Below, in pieces: positions 35,101 through 44,734 of a stretch of DNA of 64,000 nucleotides. The position numbers and the translations under genes were made by a program. The notes under the pieces are model-generated. The model was not told where the DNA came from. It saw only the letters and a list, made by a program, of their open reading frames with translations, and did no database searches. Position 1 is the stretch's first letter, and every line of letters begins with the position of its first letter. Source of the DNA: Chordibacter sp038110535 (GTDB taxonomy: Bacteria; Verrucomicrobiota; Verrucomicrobiia; Opitutales; Seribacteraceae); NCBI GenBank assembly GCA_038110535.1, contig JAYNJW010000003.1:1-64000 (forward strand). The letters run 5' to 3'.

Positions 35101-36590
35101 TTGGTTTCAGAAAGATTTTCGAGAAAAATATCGCGTTATTTTTTTCCGTAATGAGCTTGGTTTTGGTTTTTGTTTACATCTGTAAGAATAAACCTCTTCA
35201 AATGGACGAGCTCTCAACATTCTTTCATTGCAGCGACAAAAACTTTGAAGATTTAAATATCTCAAACTCCTTGGGTGTGAACATGATACCCCCTGTTTAC
35301 TTTACCATTATTTGGGTAATTGGAAAAATTGCTTCCCTAAATGAAATAACAATGCGTTTACCCAGTCTTCTTTTTGGCATCTTAAGTTTGGTAGTGATGC
35401 AAAATTCAATGAAAAGACTTTTTCCCAAAGAATGTATTAATCTCTGTCTCTTCGCTCTTATTTCTCACTGCCCTATTCTTATTTTTTCAATATGTGAAGC
35501 TAGACCATTTGCATTATACCTAATGCTTACAGTCTTTTTTACACATCATTTACTCTTTTATAGAAAGACTAAAACTCATTTTTTTATTGTTTCAAGTCTG
35601 GCTTTTTTAATTCCCGGAACCTTCTACATTGGAGGAATTTATACATTATTTATTTTAATTTTTTTCATCATAGATCGAATCAGAAAAAACTTAGATTTTA
35701 AGCACTGTCTTTATGCTTGTCTGCTTGGATGGTTCTTTTTTTGTATAATCGTATTACCAACTTTCTATGATCACTTAACAAACACATACACCGGACATTT
35801 TAGTACTGGATATAAGGTTAGATTATCGGATTTGTTTACACTGTATGGCTCTCAAGTTTATTTGCCAATCTCCCTTCTTTTGTTGGTTCTTTGTCAATCA
35901 TGGAATCCTTCCACATTTGTTAAAAACAAGAGTGAGAATTTAAATGATGCACCAGTAAGCATCTTAATATTCGCATCTTTTTTAGTTATTCCATTTGTTT
36001 TTTTTATTCTATGCAAAGTCTTTAATTTTGGGATTTTTCAAAACAGATACTTTATACCTAACCTAATTTTTTATTTTTTTATTTTTTGTTTAGTACTTTT
36101 TAAAAGTGGAAAAATAACTAAGAGCAAAGTGTGGCTAGGTTTAAACTATTTTCTGTGTACAATTGTATTATTTTTAATAGCTAGGTCATTTGGCAACTCC
36201 TATAAAGCAGAGTCACCTGCAGATTCAATCCTTTCAGCAGTCAAAACTCAAAAGAACATTGTTACTTTTAGTAGAAGAATTGCTTTTCATGTAAATCATT
36301 ATCATGGGGCAGAGGTAGATTGTTATCAAATTGTAGGAAATGAAAAATATGCTTCCCACATGAAGAATTTTTCAAGCAAGTTAAATCCGATTTCTCTGAG
36401 TCAATTACCAATACTTTTAGATAAACTACTAAGTAAGAATGAAAGCATACTTTTTTTAGATGGCTCGATGGTAAGTAATGGAGATCAATATATTTATACT
36501 TTTATTGATTCTCAAAAATACAAAGTAGTGAGATATGATCTACCTAAAAGCCCACAGGCGAACCTAGCATACCTTGTTTCAAAAAGTTGA
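35091..36590 (+). CDS. GT-C membrane glycosyltransferase (family 39/ArnT-like)
   Basis: A 499-residue polytopic protein with about 11 membrane segments in the first 370 residues and a soluble C-terminal part. The first external loop has KPLQMDELSTFFH with the paired acidic residues of GT-C enzymes, followed by NMIPPVYFTIIWVIG and ITMRLPSLLFG, a pattern typical of PMT_2/ArnT transferases. These use polyprenyl-phosphate sugars on the periplasmic side. ATG 35091 overlaps the previous gene by 10 bp; the following gene is a close functional duplicate. Confidence 0.82.
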   Translation: MELIGFRKIFEKNIALFFSVMSLVLVFVYICKNKPLQMDELSTFFHCSDKNFEDLNISNSLGVNMIPPVYFTIIWVIGKIASLNEITMRLPSLLFGILSLVVMQNSMKRLFPKECINLCLFALISHCPILIFSICEARPFALYLMLTVFFTHHLLFYRKTKTHFFIVSSLAFLIPGTFYIGGIYTLFILIFFIIDRIRKNLDFKHCLYACLLGWFFFCIIVLPTFYDHLTNTYTGHFSTGYKVRLSDLFTLYGSQVYLPISLLLLVLCQSWNPSTFVKNKSENLNDAPVSILIFASFLVIPFVFFILCKVFNFGIFQNRYFIPNLIFYFFIFCLVLFKSGKITKSKVWLGLNYFLCTIVLFLIARSFGNSYKAESPADSILSAVKTQKNIVTFSRRIAFHVNHYHGAEVDCYQIVGNEKYASHMKNFSSKLNPISLSQLPILLDKLLSKNESILFLDGSMVSNGDQYIYTFIDSQKYKVVRYDLPKSPQANLAYLVSKS

Positions 36591-38049
36591 TTTTCAGCCG
36601 AAATTTAGTCTTAACCATATTTGCATCAGCAACTTCGTTTGCTTTGATAAATTTATGCTTAATGAAGCCGATTTGGGTGGATGAATGCTACACTTTTTAC
36701 GGAGTAGATCATAGCTCATTTGCTTCATTTTTCGGTTCTATCCTATCAGGTATAAATTTCTCCCCACCTCTGTATTTTTTGGTCAATTGGTTTGCTGCTA
36801 GCTGGTTCCCCATGAATATTNNNNNNNNNNACTGGAGAGCATTCTTTGGACAGTGATAGGTCTAGTCCTTTTTTATCAGGCATCTAGAAAAACCTTCGGA
36901 GTTGGTCCATCAGCTATTTCAATAATGTTGGTTGTATCTCAATCCAACCTGCTACTCGATAACAGCATCGAAGCACGACATTATACGATGTTTTTTGCCT
37001 CTGCATCGTGGGTTTTCTTTACATTATCGACTTTTAAATGCAGCTCGAAGCACATTCCGAGAAAAGTACACTTTCTTTTATTTAGCTCGCATTTATGCCT
37101 GTGTCTTACGCACTATGTTGGCATCGTATTTTCGATTATAGTAGGAGTTGGTTTTCTTTTTTGCAAAAAAGACAAGCACCTTATCAAAAGAGTTCCTTGG
37201 TCGATGTTATCAGCCTGGGCTCTTGTTTTACCTATTTACATCTTCTTACTGCAAAATCAAAGTTCTCACTTATCCGCATGGCACAGGGATGACTCACTAA
37301 TCGCACTACTTGAAAATTACGATTATGCGGGATTGGGAATAAGTCTAATCTTAGTGCCTTTAACCTTTCTACTTTTGCCTTTAAATAAGTTTTTCATTCC
37401 CTTTTCTACAAGTTCGAATGATCGATTAATAATAGCGACCTCTATTTTGTGGTTTCTAACACCGGTGATCTTTTGGCTGCTGGCAAATTTAAGTCCCTTA
37501 AATTTACTCAAAGATCGATATTTTATTCCCAAAGAGGTTGGACTCCTAACCATTCTGGCATTCTTTTGTTTGAGAATTGGTTCTTTATTCAGGACAACGA
37601 AAAAAAATGAGTTAGTCATGTGGTCCGTCCCTCTTTTAGTCGTTTCTGTTTTTTCTATATTTACAATTTTTTCATACCATAAAAGATCATCCTTTGGATA
37701 CTCTGAAAATCGGAATTACCACCATTGGCTAAGTGTAGATGAGAGAATTGAGAAATTGAATTCCCCGATCGTTTTATCAGGAGACCCACTTTTTTTTCCA
37801 AATGCCTACAGAAATAATGATCAATACTTCTTCCGGATTGATGATGAAAATTTAGAAAATATTTATTCCCAATTTTCCAGTAAGATTCAGTTAGTGAATC
37901 CTTCCCAATTTTTGACTTGGGATTCTTTTATTCTTATCGGAGATAAAAACTCATTCGAAAATTTGAATCTTTCTTCATTTTTAGCTACAGAAATCGGCAA
38001 AGTGCATGAGAGACTCCCCCTTTTAATCAAAAAGTTCGAAAGAATTTGA
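36587..38049 (+). CDS. GT-C membrane glycosyltransferase (family 39-like), interrupted by a 10-N gap
   Basis: About 487 residues with ten or more membrane segments. KPIWVDECYTFYG and FSPPLYFLVNW give the acidic GT-C loop and the following membrane segment, as in the gene upstream. Ten N at 36821-36830 change the phase; on the far side LESILWTVIGLVLFYQA continues the expected RLxS-LF segment, so I treat it as one gene. The start TTG 36587 and the end are both in TTGA overlaps. It probably uses a lipid-linked sugar in the periplasm. Confidence 0.8.
36821..36830. other. Assembly gap (10 N)
   Basis: Ten unknown bases inside the second of two tandem GT-C genes; the phase shifts across it. Tandem paralogues could have caused an assembly break here. 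Confidence 0.97.
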
Positions 38050-39284
38050 GCATACTTAAACCAATCAAGACTTTTTTTCTACCGCTTTTGAAACCTTTCT
38101 TTTTTTGGCTACTTGTACTGTACATCTTCATTGAATTTTTCCTTTTCCATAACTTCAACAAACTACCCTATAAATTTCTTAACCATACCAGTGGTCCGGT
38201 TAGATTGCTTGCAGATTACTCTAAAAAAGAAGTTATCCCTGAGAATTATTTTGCCTTAGTCGGAGATAGCAATGTTTACGGATTTGGACCATGGTTATAC
38301 GACAATTCATGGAGCATGGAGCAACCATCCTTTGCCACCCATCATTTGTTAAATAAAGATCTTGGTACTGATGTTGTAGCCTTTGGCTATCCTGGTTATG
38401 GCAACTTGGGATCATCACTCACAGCGGTTGCTGAACATCGTTATCTTAATGAATCCTTGCTTTGGTCAGATTTTCCCTTCCCTAAGAAATTATTATTCGT
38501 TTTTTATGAGGGTAACGATCTAATAAACAATCTTCACGAGATCGAGCAACGAGGGTTTAGCTTAGATAATCCAATGGACGAGAAGTTCGACATGGAAATA
38601 GAAAGTCTGCTTAAGTCCGAAGAACAAAGGCTCCTTGCAGAATACTCAATCCTCGATCAATCACCGACTTGGAACCTGACTGCAGGAATAGTTAAAAACT
38701 ACTTTGGCAAATTTTTTCTCAGTGAGGAAAAAGAGCCTGACTCCATCAGCAAAAAATACGAACTTAAAGAAAATGAATCTTTAAGCAAAGATTTAAGGCA
38801 GGGTGCCGAAAATAGAGCTTTAATTAATCAAAATGAGACTGATTTGGGATATTGTGAAGGCCCCGCTCTTCTTATGACTTCAGCAGAAATTGATCAATCA
38901 ATGAGAATTCTTCACCATTCTCTAAACTATTTTAAAAATTATTTCTCTGAAAGCAGAGTTTGCGTTGTTTATCTACCATCATCTCTTTCAATCTATGAAT
39001 TCAAGAACTCGTCTGTTCGTCCTGCACCGTTACAACTCAATTCCAGTTACAGAAACAAAGCACTACCCCCTGAATTTGCCAAAGAAAGAAATTTAATGTT
39101 AAGAAGGAAAGTTTCTGAAATAGCTTCCAATCTTGATCTTGAGCTCATTGACACTACTGACTTCTTTAAATCGAAATCAAGAAGTCTTTTATTTCACGGA
39201 CCAAGAGACCCAATCCACTTAAACCGTAAAGGGTTTGAGACCTTTGCTGAAGCTATTCTAATAGATTTAAGAAAAAAATCATGA
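38046..39284 (+). CDS. SGNH/GDSL-like protein with N-terminal membrane anchor
   Basis: A 412-residue protein with one hydrophobic N-terminal segment (about 13-35) and a periplasmic SGNH-type domain: ALVGDSNVYGFG (nucleophile Ser), FGYPGYGNLGSSL, VFYEGNDLINN and, near the C-terminus, PRDPIHLNRKGFE with the Asp-His pair. The central 120 residues are a charged insertion. AlgJ/AlgX-type and related SGNH proteins modify exported glycans by O-acylation; here it precedes a carbamoyltransferase. TTG start in a TTGA overlap. Confidence 0.8.
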   Translation: MSILKPIKTFFLPLLKPFFFWLLVLYIFIEFFLFHNFNKLPYKFLNHTSGPVRLLADYSKKEVIPENYFALVGDSNVYGFGPWLYDNSWSMEQPSFATHHLLNKDLGTDVVAFGYPGYGNLGSSLTAVAEHRYLNESLLWSDFPFPKKLLFVFYEGNDLINNLHEIEQRGFSLDNPMDEKFDMEIESLLKSEEQRLLAEYSILDQSPTWNLTAGIVKNYFGKFFLSEEKEPDSISKKYELKENESLSKDLRQGAENRALINQNETDLGYCEGPALLMTSAEIDQSMRILHHSLNYFKNYFSESRVCVVYLPSSLSIYEFKNSSVRPAPLQLNSSYRNKALPPEFAKERNLMLRRKVSEIASNLDLELIDTTDFFKSKSRSLLFHGPRDPIHLNRKGFETFAEAILIDLRKKS

Positions 39285-41119
39285 TTCTTGGAATCTCCGC
39301 ATACTATCACGACAGTGCAGCGGCACTTGTCGGAGAGGAGGGTATTATTGCTGCATCTCAAGAAGAGCGTTTTACTCGAATTAAGCACGACTCCAATTTC
39401 CCCATACATGCGATCAACTATTGCCTGAAAGAAGCTGGAGTCTCAGTGGAAGACTTAGATCAGATAGTTTTTTACGAAAAGCCATTGCTTAAGTTTGACC
39501 GCTTATTAGAAACTTACATCGGTTTTGCTCCGGTTGGGCTAAAATCTTTTATCAAAGCAATGCCCCAATGGCTGAAGCAAAAGCTTCACTTGCCTCGTGA
39601 AATTAAAAAAAATCTGCCAGGGAAATGGAACAAGCCGATTGTTTTTACCTCCCATCATGAGTCACATGCCGCCAGTGCATTTTTCCCTAGCCCTTTTCAA
39701 GAAGCTGCTATTCTTACGATGGATGGAGTGGGCGAATGGGACACTGCCACTATAGGAGTTGGAGAAAGTAACCGTATAGAGTTGCTCAAATCCATGCACT
39801 TCCCAGATTCATTAGGGCTTTTGTACAGTGCATTCACTTATTTTTGCGGATTTCGGGTCAATTCTGGTGAATACAAACTCATGGGTCTGGCACCATATGG
39901 AACGCCGGTTTTCAAGGATCTCATTCTCGATAAGCTAATCGATCTCAAGCAAGATGGATCCTTTTCCGTAAACTTGGAATATTTCAATTATTGCCAGGGG
40001 CTAACAATGACCAATGCTAAGTTTGCCAAGCTTTTTGGTGGACCACCGAGAAAATCTGAAAGCGATATTACTGAGAGGGAAATTAACCTAGCCAATTCAA
40101 TTCAGGCAGTTACCGAAGAGATAGTCCTGCGAATGGCTCGATATGCTAGGGAAATGACTCAAAAGGAAAACCTTTGTTTATCTGGTGGCGTCGCCTTGAA
40201 CTGTGTTGCCAATGGCAAACTGCTTAGAGAAAAAATCTTTAAGGAAATTTGGATACAACCAGCGTCCGGAGATGCCGGTGGTGCACTGGGCTGTGCCTTA
40301 TTTACTCATTATCAATTAATGGAAAGAGAACGAACACCATCTGCCAATGATTCTATGAAAGGATCTTTCCTGGGACCAAAATTTGAAAACAATGAAATTC
40401 GATCTTTCTTAGATGAAAAGCAAATACCTCACCATTTCTACTCGACGGAAAAAGAGTTACTGGAAAGAGTTGTACAATATATTGGAGAAGGAAAAATAAT
40501 CGGTTGGTTTCAGGGAAGGATGGAATTTGGCCCGAGAGCTCTTGGGGGAAGAAGTATTATCGGAGATGCAAGAAACTCAGAGATGCAGACCAAGATGAAC
40601 CTTAGCATTAAATTCAGAGAGTCATTTCGTCCGTTTGCTCCTTCGGTACTCGAAGAAGATTATTCGAATTTTTTCGAACTGGAAACATCCTCCCCTTATA
40701 TGTTACTGGTTGCTCCTGTAAAAGATAATATCCGCAAAGAATTATCGGCAAAGGATGCCAGAGACATGAAGGATCCTAACCTATTGAAGCGAGTAATAAT
40801 CGAAAGATCCAGCTTACCCGCAATTACCCATGTTGATTATTCTGCCCGAGTGCAAACTGTTAATGATGAGCGTAATGATCGCTATTATCGATTGATCCGA
40901 GAATTTAAAGATTCTTGCGATTCTTCAGTCATAGTTAATACAAGTTTTAATATTAGAGGAGAGCCAATTGTATGCACACCACAGGATGCTTACCGCTGCT
41001 TTGTATCCACCGACATGGATGTTCTAGTTCTTGAAAATTTTATTTTATTAAAAACCGAACAGCCACAAGAATCCTTGAAAGAAAAAGAGAAATACATCGC
41101 CAGCTTTGATCTCGATTAG
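39281..41119 (+). CDS. Carbamoyltransferase (NodU/CmcH/SxtI family)
   Basis: A 612-residue carbamoyltransferase that forms carbamoyl-adenylate from carbamoyl phosphate and ATP and transfers it to a hydroxyl. It starts ILGISAYYHDSAAALV; His125-His126 and His129 in SHHESHAASAF bind the active-site metal, with MDGVGEW after them. The YrdC-like C-terminal half has LSGGVALNCVANGKLL, GRMEFGPRALGGRSI and RESFRPFAPSV. Full length. It begins in an ATGA overlap and is followed by SxtJ- and SxtK-like genes, the order seen in the saxitoxin cluster. The target is probably a glycan hydroxyl. Confidence 0.96.
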   Translation: MILGISAYYHDSAAALVGEEGIIAASQEERFTRIKHDSNFPIHAINYCLKEAGVSVEDLDQIVFYEKPLLKFDRLLETYIGFAPVGLKSFIKAMPQWLKQKLHLPREIKKNLPGKWNKPIVFTSHHESHAASAFFPSPFQEAAILTMDGVGEWDTATIGVGESNRIELLKSMHFPDSLGLLYSAFTYFCGFRVNSGEYKLMGLAPYGTPVFKDLILDKLIDLKQDGSFSVNLEYFNYCQGLTMTNAKFAKLFGGPPRKSESDITEREINLANSIQAVTEEIVLRMARYAREMTQKENLCLSGGVALNCVANGKLLREKIFKEIWIQPASGDAGGALGCALFTHYQLMERERTPSANDSMKGSFLGPKFENNEIRSFLDEKQIPHHFYSTEKELLERVVQYIGEGKIIGWFQGRMEFGPRALGGRSIIGDARNSEMQTKMNLSIKFRESFRPFAPSVLEEDYSNFFELETSSPYMLLVAPVKDNIRKELSAKDARDMKDPNLLKRVIIERSSLPAITHVDYSARVQTVNDERNDRYYRLIREFKDSCDSSVIVNTSFNIRGEPIVCTPQDAYRCFVSTDMDVLVLENFILLKTEQPQESLKEKEKYIASFDLD

Positions 41120-41122
41120 AAA

Positions 41123-41548
41123 ATGATAATGAAATCTCCAAATCATAATGATGTAAGTGGACTTGCCCTAAAAATACTTATTGGTCTACCTTTAGCTGGA
41201 TTTATTTGGACCATAATTTTTCGGTTTTTCGGATCCAATGAGCTTTGGAATTGGAACATTCTGATTGTTTTTGCAAGTTTTGGAGCAGTCCTTGGATTAG
41301 GTTCACTGGCATATTATCCTTTAGGAATTTCAGTTTATCGATTCTGGAACCAATTAATTGGTTTAATTGATCAACTTATTGTTTGGCTTTGTCTCCCGCT
41401 CTTTTATTACATCATTTTAACACCCTATTCTTTCGTTATCCGGATAATAGGAAAGTCAAAGTTTACTTATAGAAAACACGAAATTCACACCTATTGGAAA
41501 GATGTCAATAAACCCAAAAATAGCACAAGATATCTCCAACAATTTTAA
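41123..41548 (+). CDS. SxtJ-family membrane protein
   Basis: A 141-residue protein with three to four hydrophobic segments (about 15-33, 44-68 and 82-108). The ending IIGKSKFTYRKHEIHTYWKD and its place directly after a carbamoyltransferase match SxtJ-family proteins. The function of SxtJ is not established; a membrane partner of the carbamoyltransferase is a reasonable guess. ATG 41123 lies 3 bp after the carbamoyltransferase stop; ATG 41129 is an alternative. Confidence 0.78.
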   Translation: MIMKSPNHNDVSGLALKILIGLPLAGFIWTIIFRFFGSNELWNWNILIVFASFGAVLGLGSLAYYPLGISVYRFWNQLIGLIDQLIVWLCLPLFYYIILTPYSFVIRIIGKSKFTYRKHEIHTYWKDVNKPKNSTRYLQQF

Positions 41549-41556
41549 ACTATAAT

Positions 41557-41760
41557 ATGAAAAACGATTCCGAAAATAAAGATTTCCAATCATTGACGGA
41601 AAACAGAAAACAATCCGGTTTGTTGTCTGAATTTTTTTCCATGCTTATGCACAATAAAAAATGGTGGTTAACACCCATCGTTCTTGTGCTTTTACTTTTT
41701 GGTTTGCTGATTATTCTAGGTGGAAGCAGCTACGCTCCTTTTATCTACACCTTGTTTTAG
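41557..41760 (+). CDS. DUF5989 (SxtK-like) small membrane protein
   Basis: A 67-residue protein whose last 45 residues match DUF5989: LLSEFFSMLMHNKKWWLTPI, a single membrane helix (VLVLLLFGLLIIL) and the ending SYAPFIYTLF. Such proteins accompany carbamoyltransferases and SxtJ proteins in many glycan and toxin clusters. The role is unknown. The stop codon directly abuts the ATG of the next glycosyltransferase. Confidence 0.84.
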   Translation: MKNDSENKDFQSLTENRKQSGLLSEFFSMLMHNKKWWLTPIVLVLLLFGLLIILGGSSYAPFIYTLF

Positions 41761-42669
41761 ATGATTTCTGTAGTTGTTCCGGTTTATAATTCCGAAAATT
41801 CTCTAACTGAACTGACGGAACGCATTTATTCTACACTTTCAGGCAACCATGACTTCGAAATCCTTTACATTGACGATGGGAGCTCAGATTCTTCTTGGAA
41901 AACGATTGAAAAACTTGTCTCCACTTATCCAAAAATCAGGGGCTTTAAACTTGGGAGGAATTTTGGCCAACACAACGCTCTCTTATGCGGAATCAGGGAG
42001 GCAAAAGGCAGCATTATCGTTACTCTGGACGATGACCTACAGCATTCACCCGAATCCATCCCAAAATTAATCGAGAAATTGAGCCAAGGATTTGATGTTG
42101 TTTATGCTTCGCCAAAACAACCCGCACATAGTTTTGCGAGAACATTTGCATCTAAGCTAACTAAATATGCTCTACAAAAAACAATGGGAAATGAAATTGT
42201 TGCTCAAACAAGCGCTTTCAGGGCATTTAATTCTGAAGTCCGATTTGCTTTCGAAAATTATAACGAACCTTTGGTTAATATTGATGTACTACTAAGCTGG
42301 GCCACAACTAGATTTGCTTCTATAATCGTAAACCACGATGCTCGGCAATATGGGTCCTCGGGCTATACTATCTTCAGTCTGATCAGACATGCCCTAAATA
42401 TGATGACGGGGTTCTCCACCAGACCCCTGAAGTTTGCAAGCATGATTGGAATCCTTTTTTCCTTAGTGGGTATTGCATTGCTAATATTCGTTTTAATTAG
42501 ATGGGTAATTGAAGGAAGTATAGTTCAAGGTTTTGCCTTTATCGCCTCTGCTGTGTGTATGTTTTCAGGAGCACAACTTGTAGCCTTAGGTATCATAGGT
42601 GAATATATATCTCGTATCCATCTGCGTACTATGAAGAAGCCATCTTACATAATTAAAGACAGGCTTTGA
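41761..42669 (+). CDS. Polyprenyl-phosphate glycosyltransferase (GtrB/ArnC-like GT2)
   Basis: A 302-residue GT2 enzyme: ISVVVPVYNSENSL, ILYIDDGSSDSSW, the metal site in VTLDDDLQHSPE, and QTSAFRAFN. Two C-terminal membrane segments (about 228-248 and 262-283) mark the GtrB/ArnC group, which transfers a sugar to undecaprenyl phosphate in the cytoplasm for later use by GT-C enzymes outside. The formyltransferase and 4-aminotransferase that follow suggest that an amino-deoxy sugar is the cargo, by analogy with ArnC. ATG start directly after the preceding stop. Confidence 0.92.
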   Translation: MISVVVPVYNSENSLTELTERIYSTLSGNHDFEILYIDDGSSDSSWKTIEKLVSTYPKIRGFKLGRNFGQHNALLCGIREAKGSIIVTLDDDLQHSPESIPKLIEKLSQGFDVVYASPKQPAHSFARTFASKLTKYALQKTMGNEIVAQTSAFRAFNSEVRFAFENYNEPLVNIDVLLSWATTRFASIIVNHDARQYGSSGYTIFSLIRHALNMMTGFSTRPLKFASMIGILFSLVGIALLIFVLIRWVIEGSIVQGFAFIASAVCMFSGAQLVALGIIGEYISRIHLRTMKKPSYIIKDRL

Positions 42670-43577
42670 TGAATAAGACTAAAAGGGTTAAGTGCTCTAT
42701 ACTCTTCTTACTTGGAGAAAAAGGACTAAATGTACTTTCTGCAATCGTGCAAAACGATTGGAGGGAGAGCGTCGAACTTGTCGTTGTTGGCGAAGATCAG
42801 AATATCAATAACGACTTTTCTGAAGAGATTATCGGATTATGTTTGGAAAATAATATTGCACATTGTAGCGAAGAAGAATTTAGGAAGCTTAAGATCTCTC
42901 ATCAAAATTTCACAGCTTGGGCTGCGGGTTGGCGAAGGATGATAAAGTGTCCTTTTAAGCAAACTATCGTTTTACATGACTCGCTATTACCTAGACTTAG
43001 GGGGTTTAATCCGCTTGTTACCGCTTTACTAAACAAGGAAAAAGAGATTGGTGCTAGCGTAATCATTGCAAAGTCGACTTTTGACTCAGGTGATATAATC
43101 GCCAGCGATAAAATTTTAATAGAATATCCAATTAAAATTCAACAAGCGATAGATAAAATCTGCCAAATTTACTACTCTTTGACAAAGTCAGTTTACAGCT
43201 CTTTTCTACTCGATGGAGTTTTAAAAGGAACCCCACAAGATGAGAATAATGCAAGTTACAGCGTGTGGAGAGATAATGAAGACTATAAAATTGATTGGAA
43301 CTTACCTGCTCAAGAAATTCTTCATTTTATTGATTGCGTCTCATCACCGTACAAAGGTGCCTCCACACTAATTAATAATCAGGTTGTCCGGATTTTTGGA
43401 GGCAAAGCCATCGATGACATCCATGTAGAAAACCGTGTTTGTGGAAAAGTGATTTTTATTGATAATGGCTTTCCAATTGTAATCTGCGGGAAAGGATTGC
43501 TCAAAGTTACTAAGGCGACTTATGAAGATTCAACCAATCTCTTTCCTATGAAACAGCTTAGGACAAGATTTGGCTAA
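42666..43577 (+). CDS. Sugar N-formyltransferase (Fmt/ArnA-N-like)
   Basis: A 303-residue formyltransferase using 10-formyltetrahydrofolate. The active-site region reads TIVLHDSLLPRLRGFNP (the HxSLLP signature with the catalytic His), followed by GASVIIAKSTFDSGDII with the conserved Asp, and a C-terminal Fmt-like barrel. The usual catalytic Asn before the signature is not obvious by eye. TTG 42666 or ATG 42669 may be the start. With the WecE-like aminotransferase downstream it would give a 4-formamido-4,6-dideoxyhexose such as Fuc4NFo or Qui4NFo; this product is an inference. Confidence 0.87.
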   Translation: MMNKTKRVKCSILFLLGEKGLNVLSAIVQNDWRESVELVVVGEDQNINNDFSEEIIGLCLENNIAHCSEEEFRKLKISHQNFTAWAAGWRRMIKCPFKQTIVLHDSLLPRLRGFNPLVTALLNKEKEIGASVIIAKSTFDSGDIIASDKILIEYPIKIQQAIDKICQIYYSLTKSVYSSFLLDGVLKGTPQDENNASYSVWRDNEDYKIDWNLPAQEILHFIDCVSSPYKGASTLINNQVVRIFGGKAIDDIHVENRVCGKVIFIDNGFPIVICGKGLLKVTKATYEDSTNLFPMKQLRTRFG

Positions 43578-43597
43578 AAGATTAATCGTTTAAAAAA

Positions 43598-44734
43598 ATT
43601 AAGGTAAAACAACTGATTCCATATAACAAGCCTCACCTAACGGGAAACGAGATACTCAACATCGAGGAGGCGCACCGATTAGGTCAACTTGCCGGAGATG
43701 GGAAGTTCACAAAATTGTGCGAGTCATGGCTTGAAGAAAATCTCAATTGCAAGAAAGTCCTTCTAACCCACTCCTGCACTGCTGCCCTGGAAATGTGTGC
43801 TTTGCTTGCAGGAATCAAACCAGGTGATGAAATAATCATGCCTTCCTTCACTTTTGTATCTACTGCAAATGCATTTTGCTTAAGAGGTGGCACTCCTGTT
43901 TTCGTAGATATACGATCTGACACAATGAACCTAAATGAAAAGCTTTTGGAATCTGCTGTCACCCCAAAAACGAAGGCAATTGTGGCTGTTCACTATGCAG
44001 GTGTTGCATGTGATATGGTTTTCCTGCAAAGCTTGTGCAAGAAAAGTAAATTACTGCTTATCGAAGATGCTGCACAAGCTTTGGGTAGTGAATACGCCGG
44101 GAAAAAACTGGGCACTTTTGGAGATCTTGCAACCTTGAGCTTTCATGAAACCAAGAATGTGATTTCAGGTGAAGGCGGTGCACTTTTAATAAATAATGAT
44201 ACTTTCTGCAAGAGGGCAGAAATCATTCGTGAGAAAGGCACTGACAGAACCAGCTTTCAAAGGGGAGAAAGAGAAAAGTATACCTGGCAAGATTTAGGCT
44301 CATCTTATCTACCGGGAGAGTTGATTGCGGCATTTCTTTATGCCCAGTTAAATTCTATTCAGAAAATCAACCGATCTAAATTAGAAATATGGCACGGCTA
44401 CTATGATGGTTTAAAAAGTCTCGAAAAAAATGGAAAAATCCGATTACCAATTATTTCTGATTTATGCTCCCATAACGGTCATATTTTCTACATCTTAGTA
44501 GAAAACGAAAAAACTCGAACTGAACTAATCAAGTACCTTAATAAGAAAGGTATTCACAGCGTTTTTCACTACATTCCGCTTCATTCATCCCCAGCTGGAA
44601 TTAAATATTGTAGAAAAATAGGAAACCTTTCAGTTACTGAAGATATAAGTTCGAGATTGTTACGACTACCTTCCTGGGTAGGGTTATCAAACAATAGAGT
44701 AATCAAATCCATTCATGAATTTTACTCTAAATAG
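43598..44734 (+). CDS. wecE: WecE-type dTDP-4-amino-4,6-dideoxygalactose transaminase, probable ATT start
   Basis: A DegT-family aminotransferase of about 378 residues that matches E. coli WecE/RffA along its length: IPYNKPHLTGNE, THSCTAALEMCALL, MPSFTFVSTANAFCLRGG, VHYAGVACDM, catalytic Lys186 in SFHETKNVISGEGG, REKGTDR, KYTWQDLGSSYLPGEL and VFHYIPLHSSPAG. WecE converts dTDP-4-keto-6-deoxyglucose to dTDP-Fuc4N. The first ordinary start (TTG 43715) would lose about 39 residues; the frame opens at 43586 with ATT 43598 as the best start. It lies after the formyltransferase. RmlA/RmlB to make the substrate are not in the window. Confidence 0.92.
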   Translation: MKVKQLIPYNKPHLTGNEILNIEEAHRLGQLAGDGKFTKLCESWLEENLNCKKVLLTHSCTAALEMCALLAGIKPGDEIIMPSFTFVSTANAFCLRGGTPVFVDIRSDTMNLNEKLLESAVTPKTKAIVAVHYAGVACDMVFLQSLCKKSKLLLIEDAAQALGSEYAGKKLGTFGDLATLSFHETKNVISGEGGALLINNDTFCKRAEIIREKGTDRTSFQRGEREKYTWQDLGSSYLPGELIAAFLYAQLNSIQKINRSKLEIWHGYYDGLKSLEKNGKIRLPIISDLCSHNGHIFYILVENEKTRTELIKYLNKKGIHSVFHYIPLHSSPAGIKYCRKIGNLSVTEDISSRLLRLPSWVGLSNNRVIKSIHEFYSK

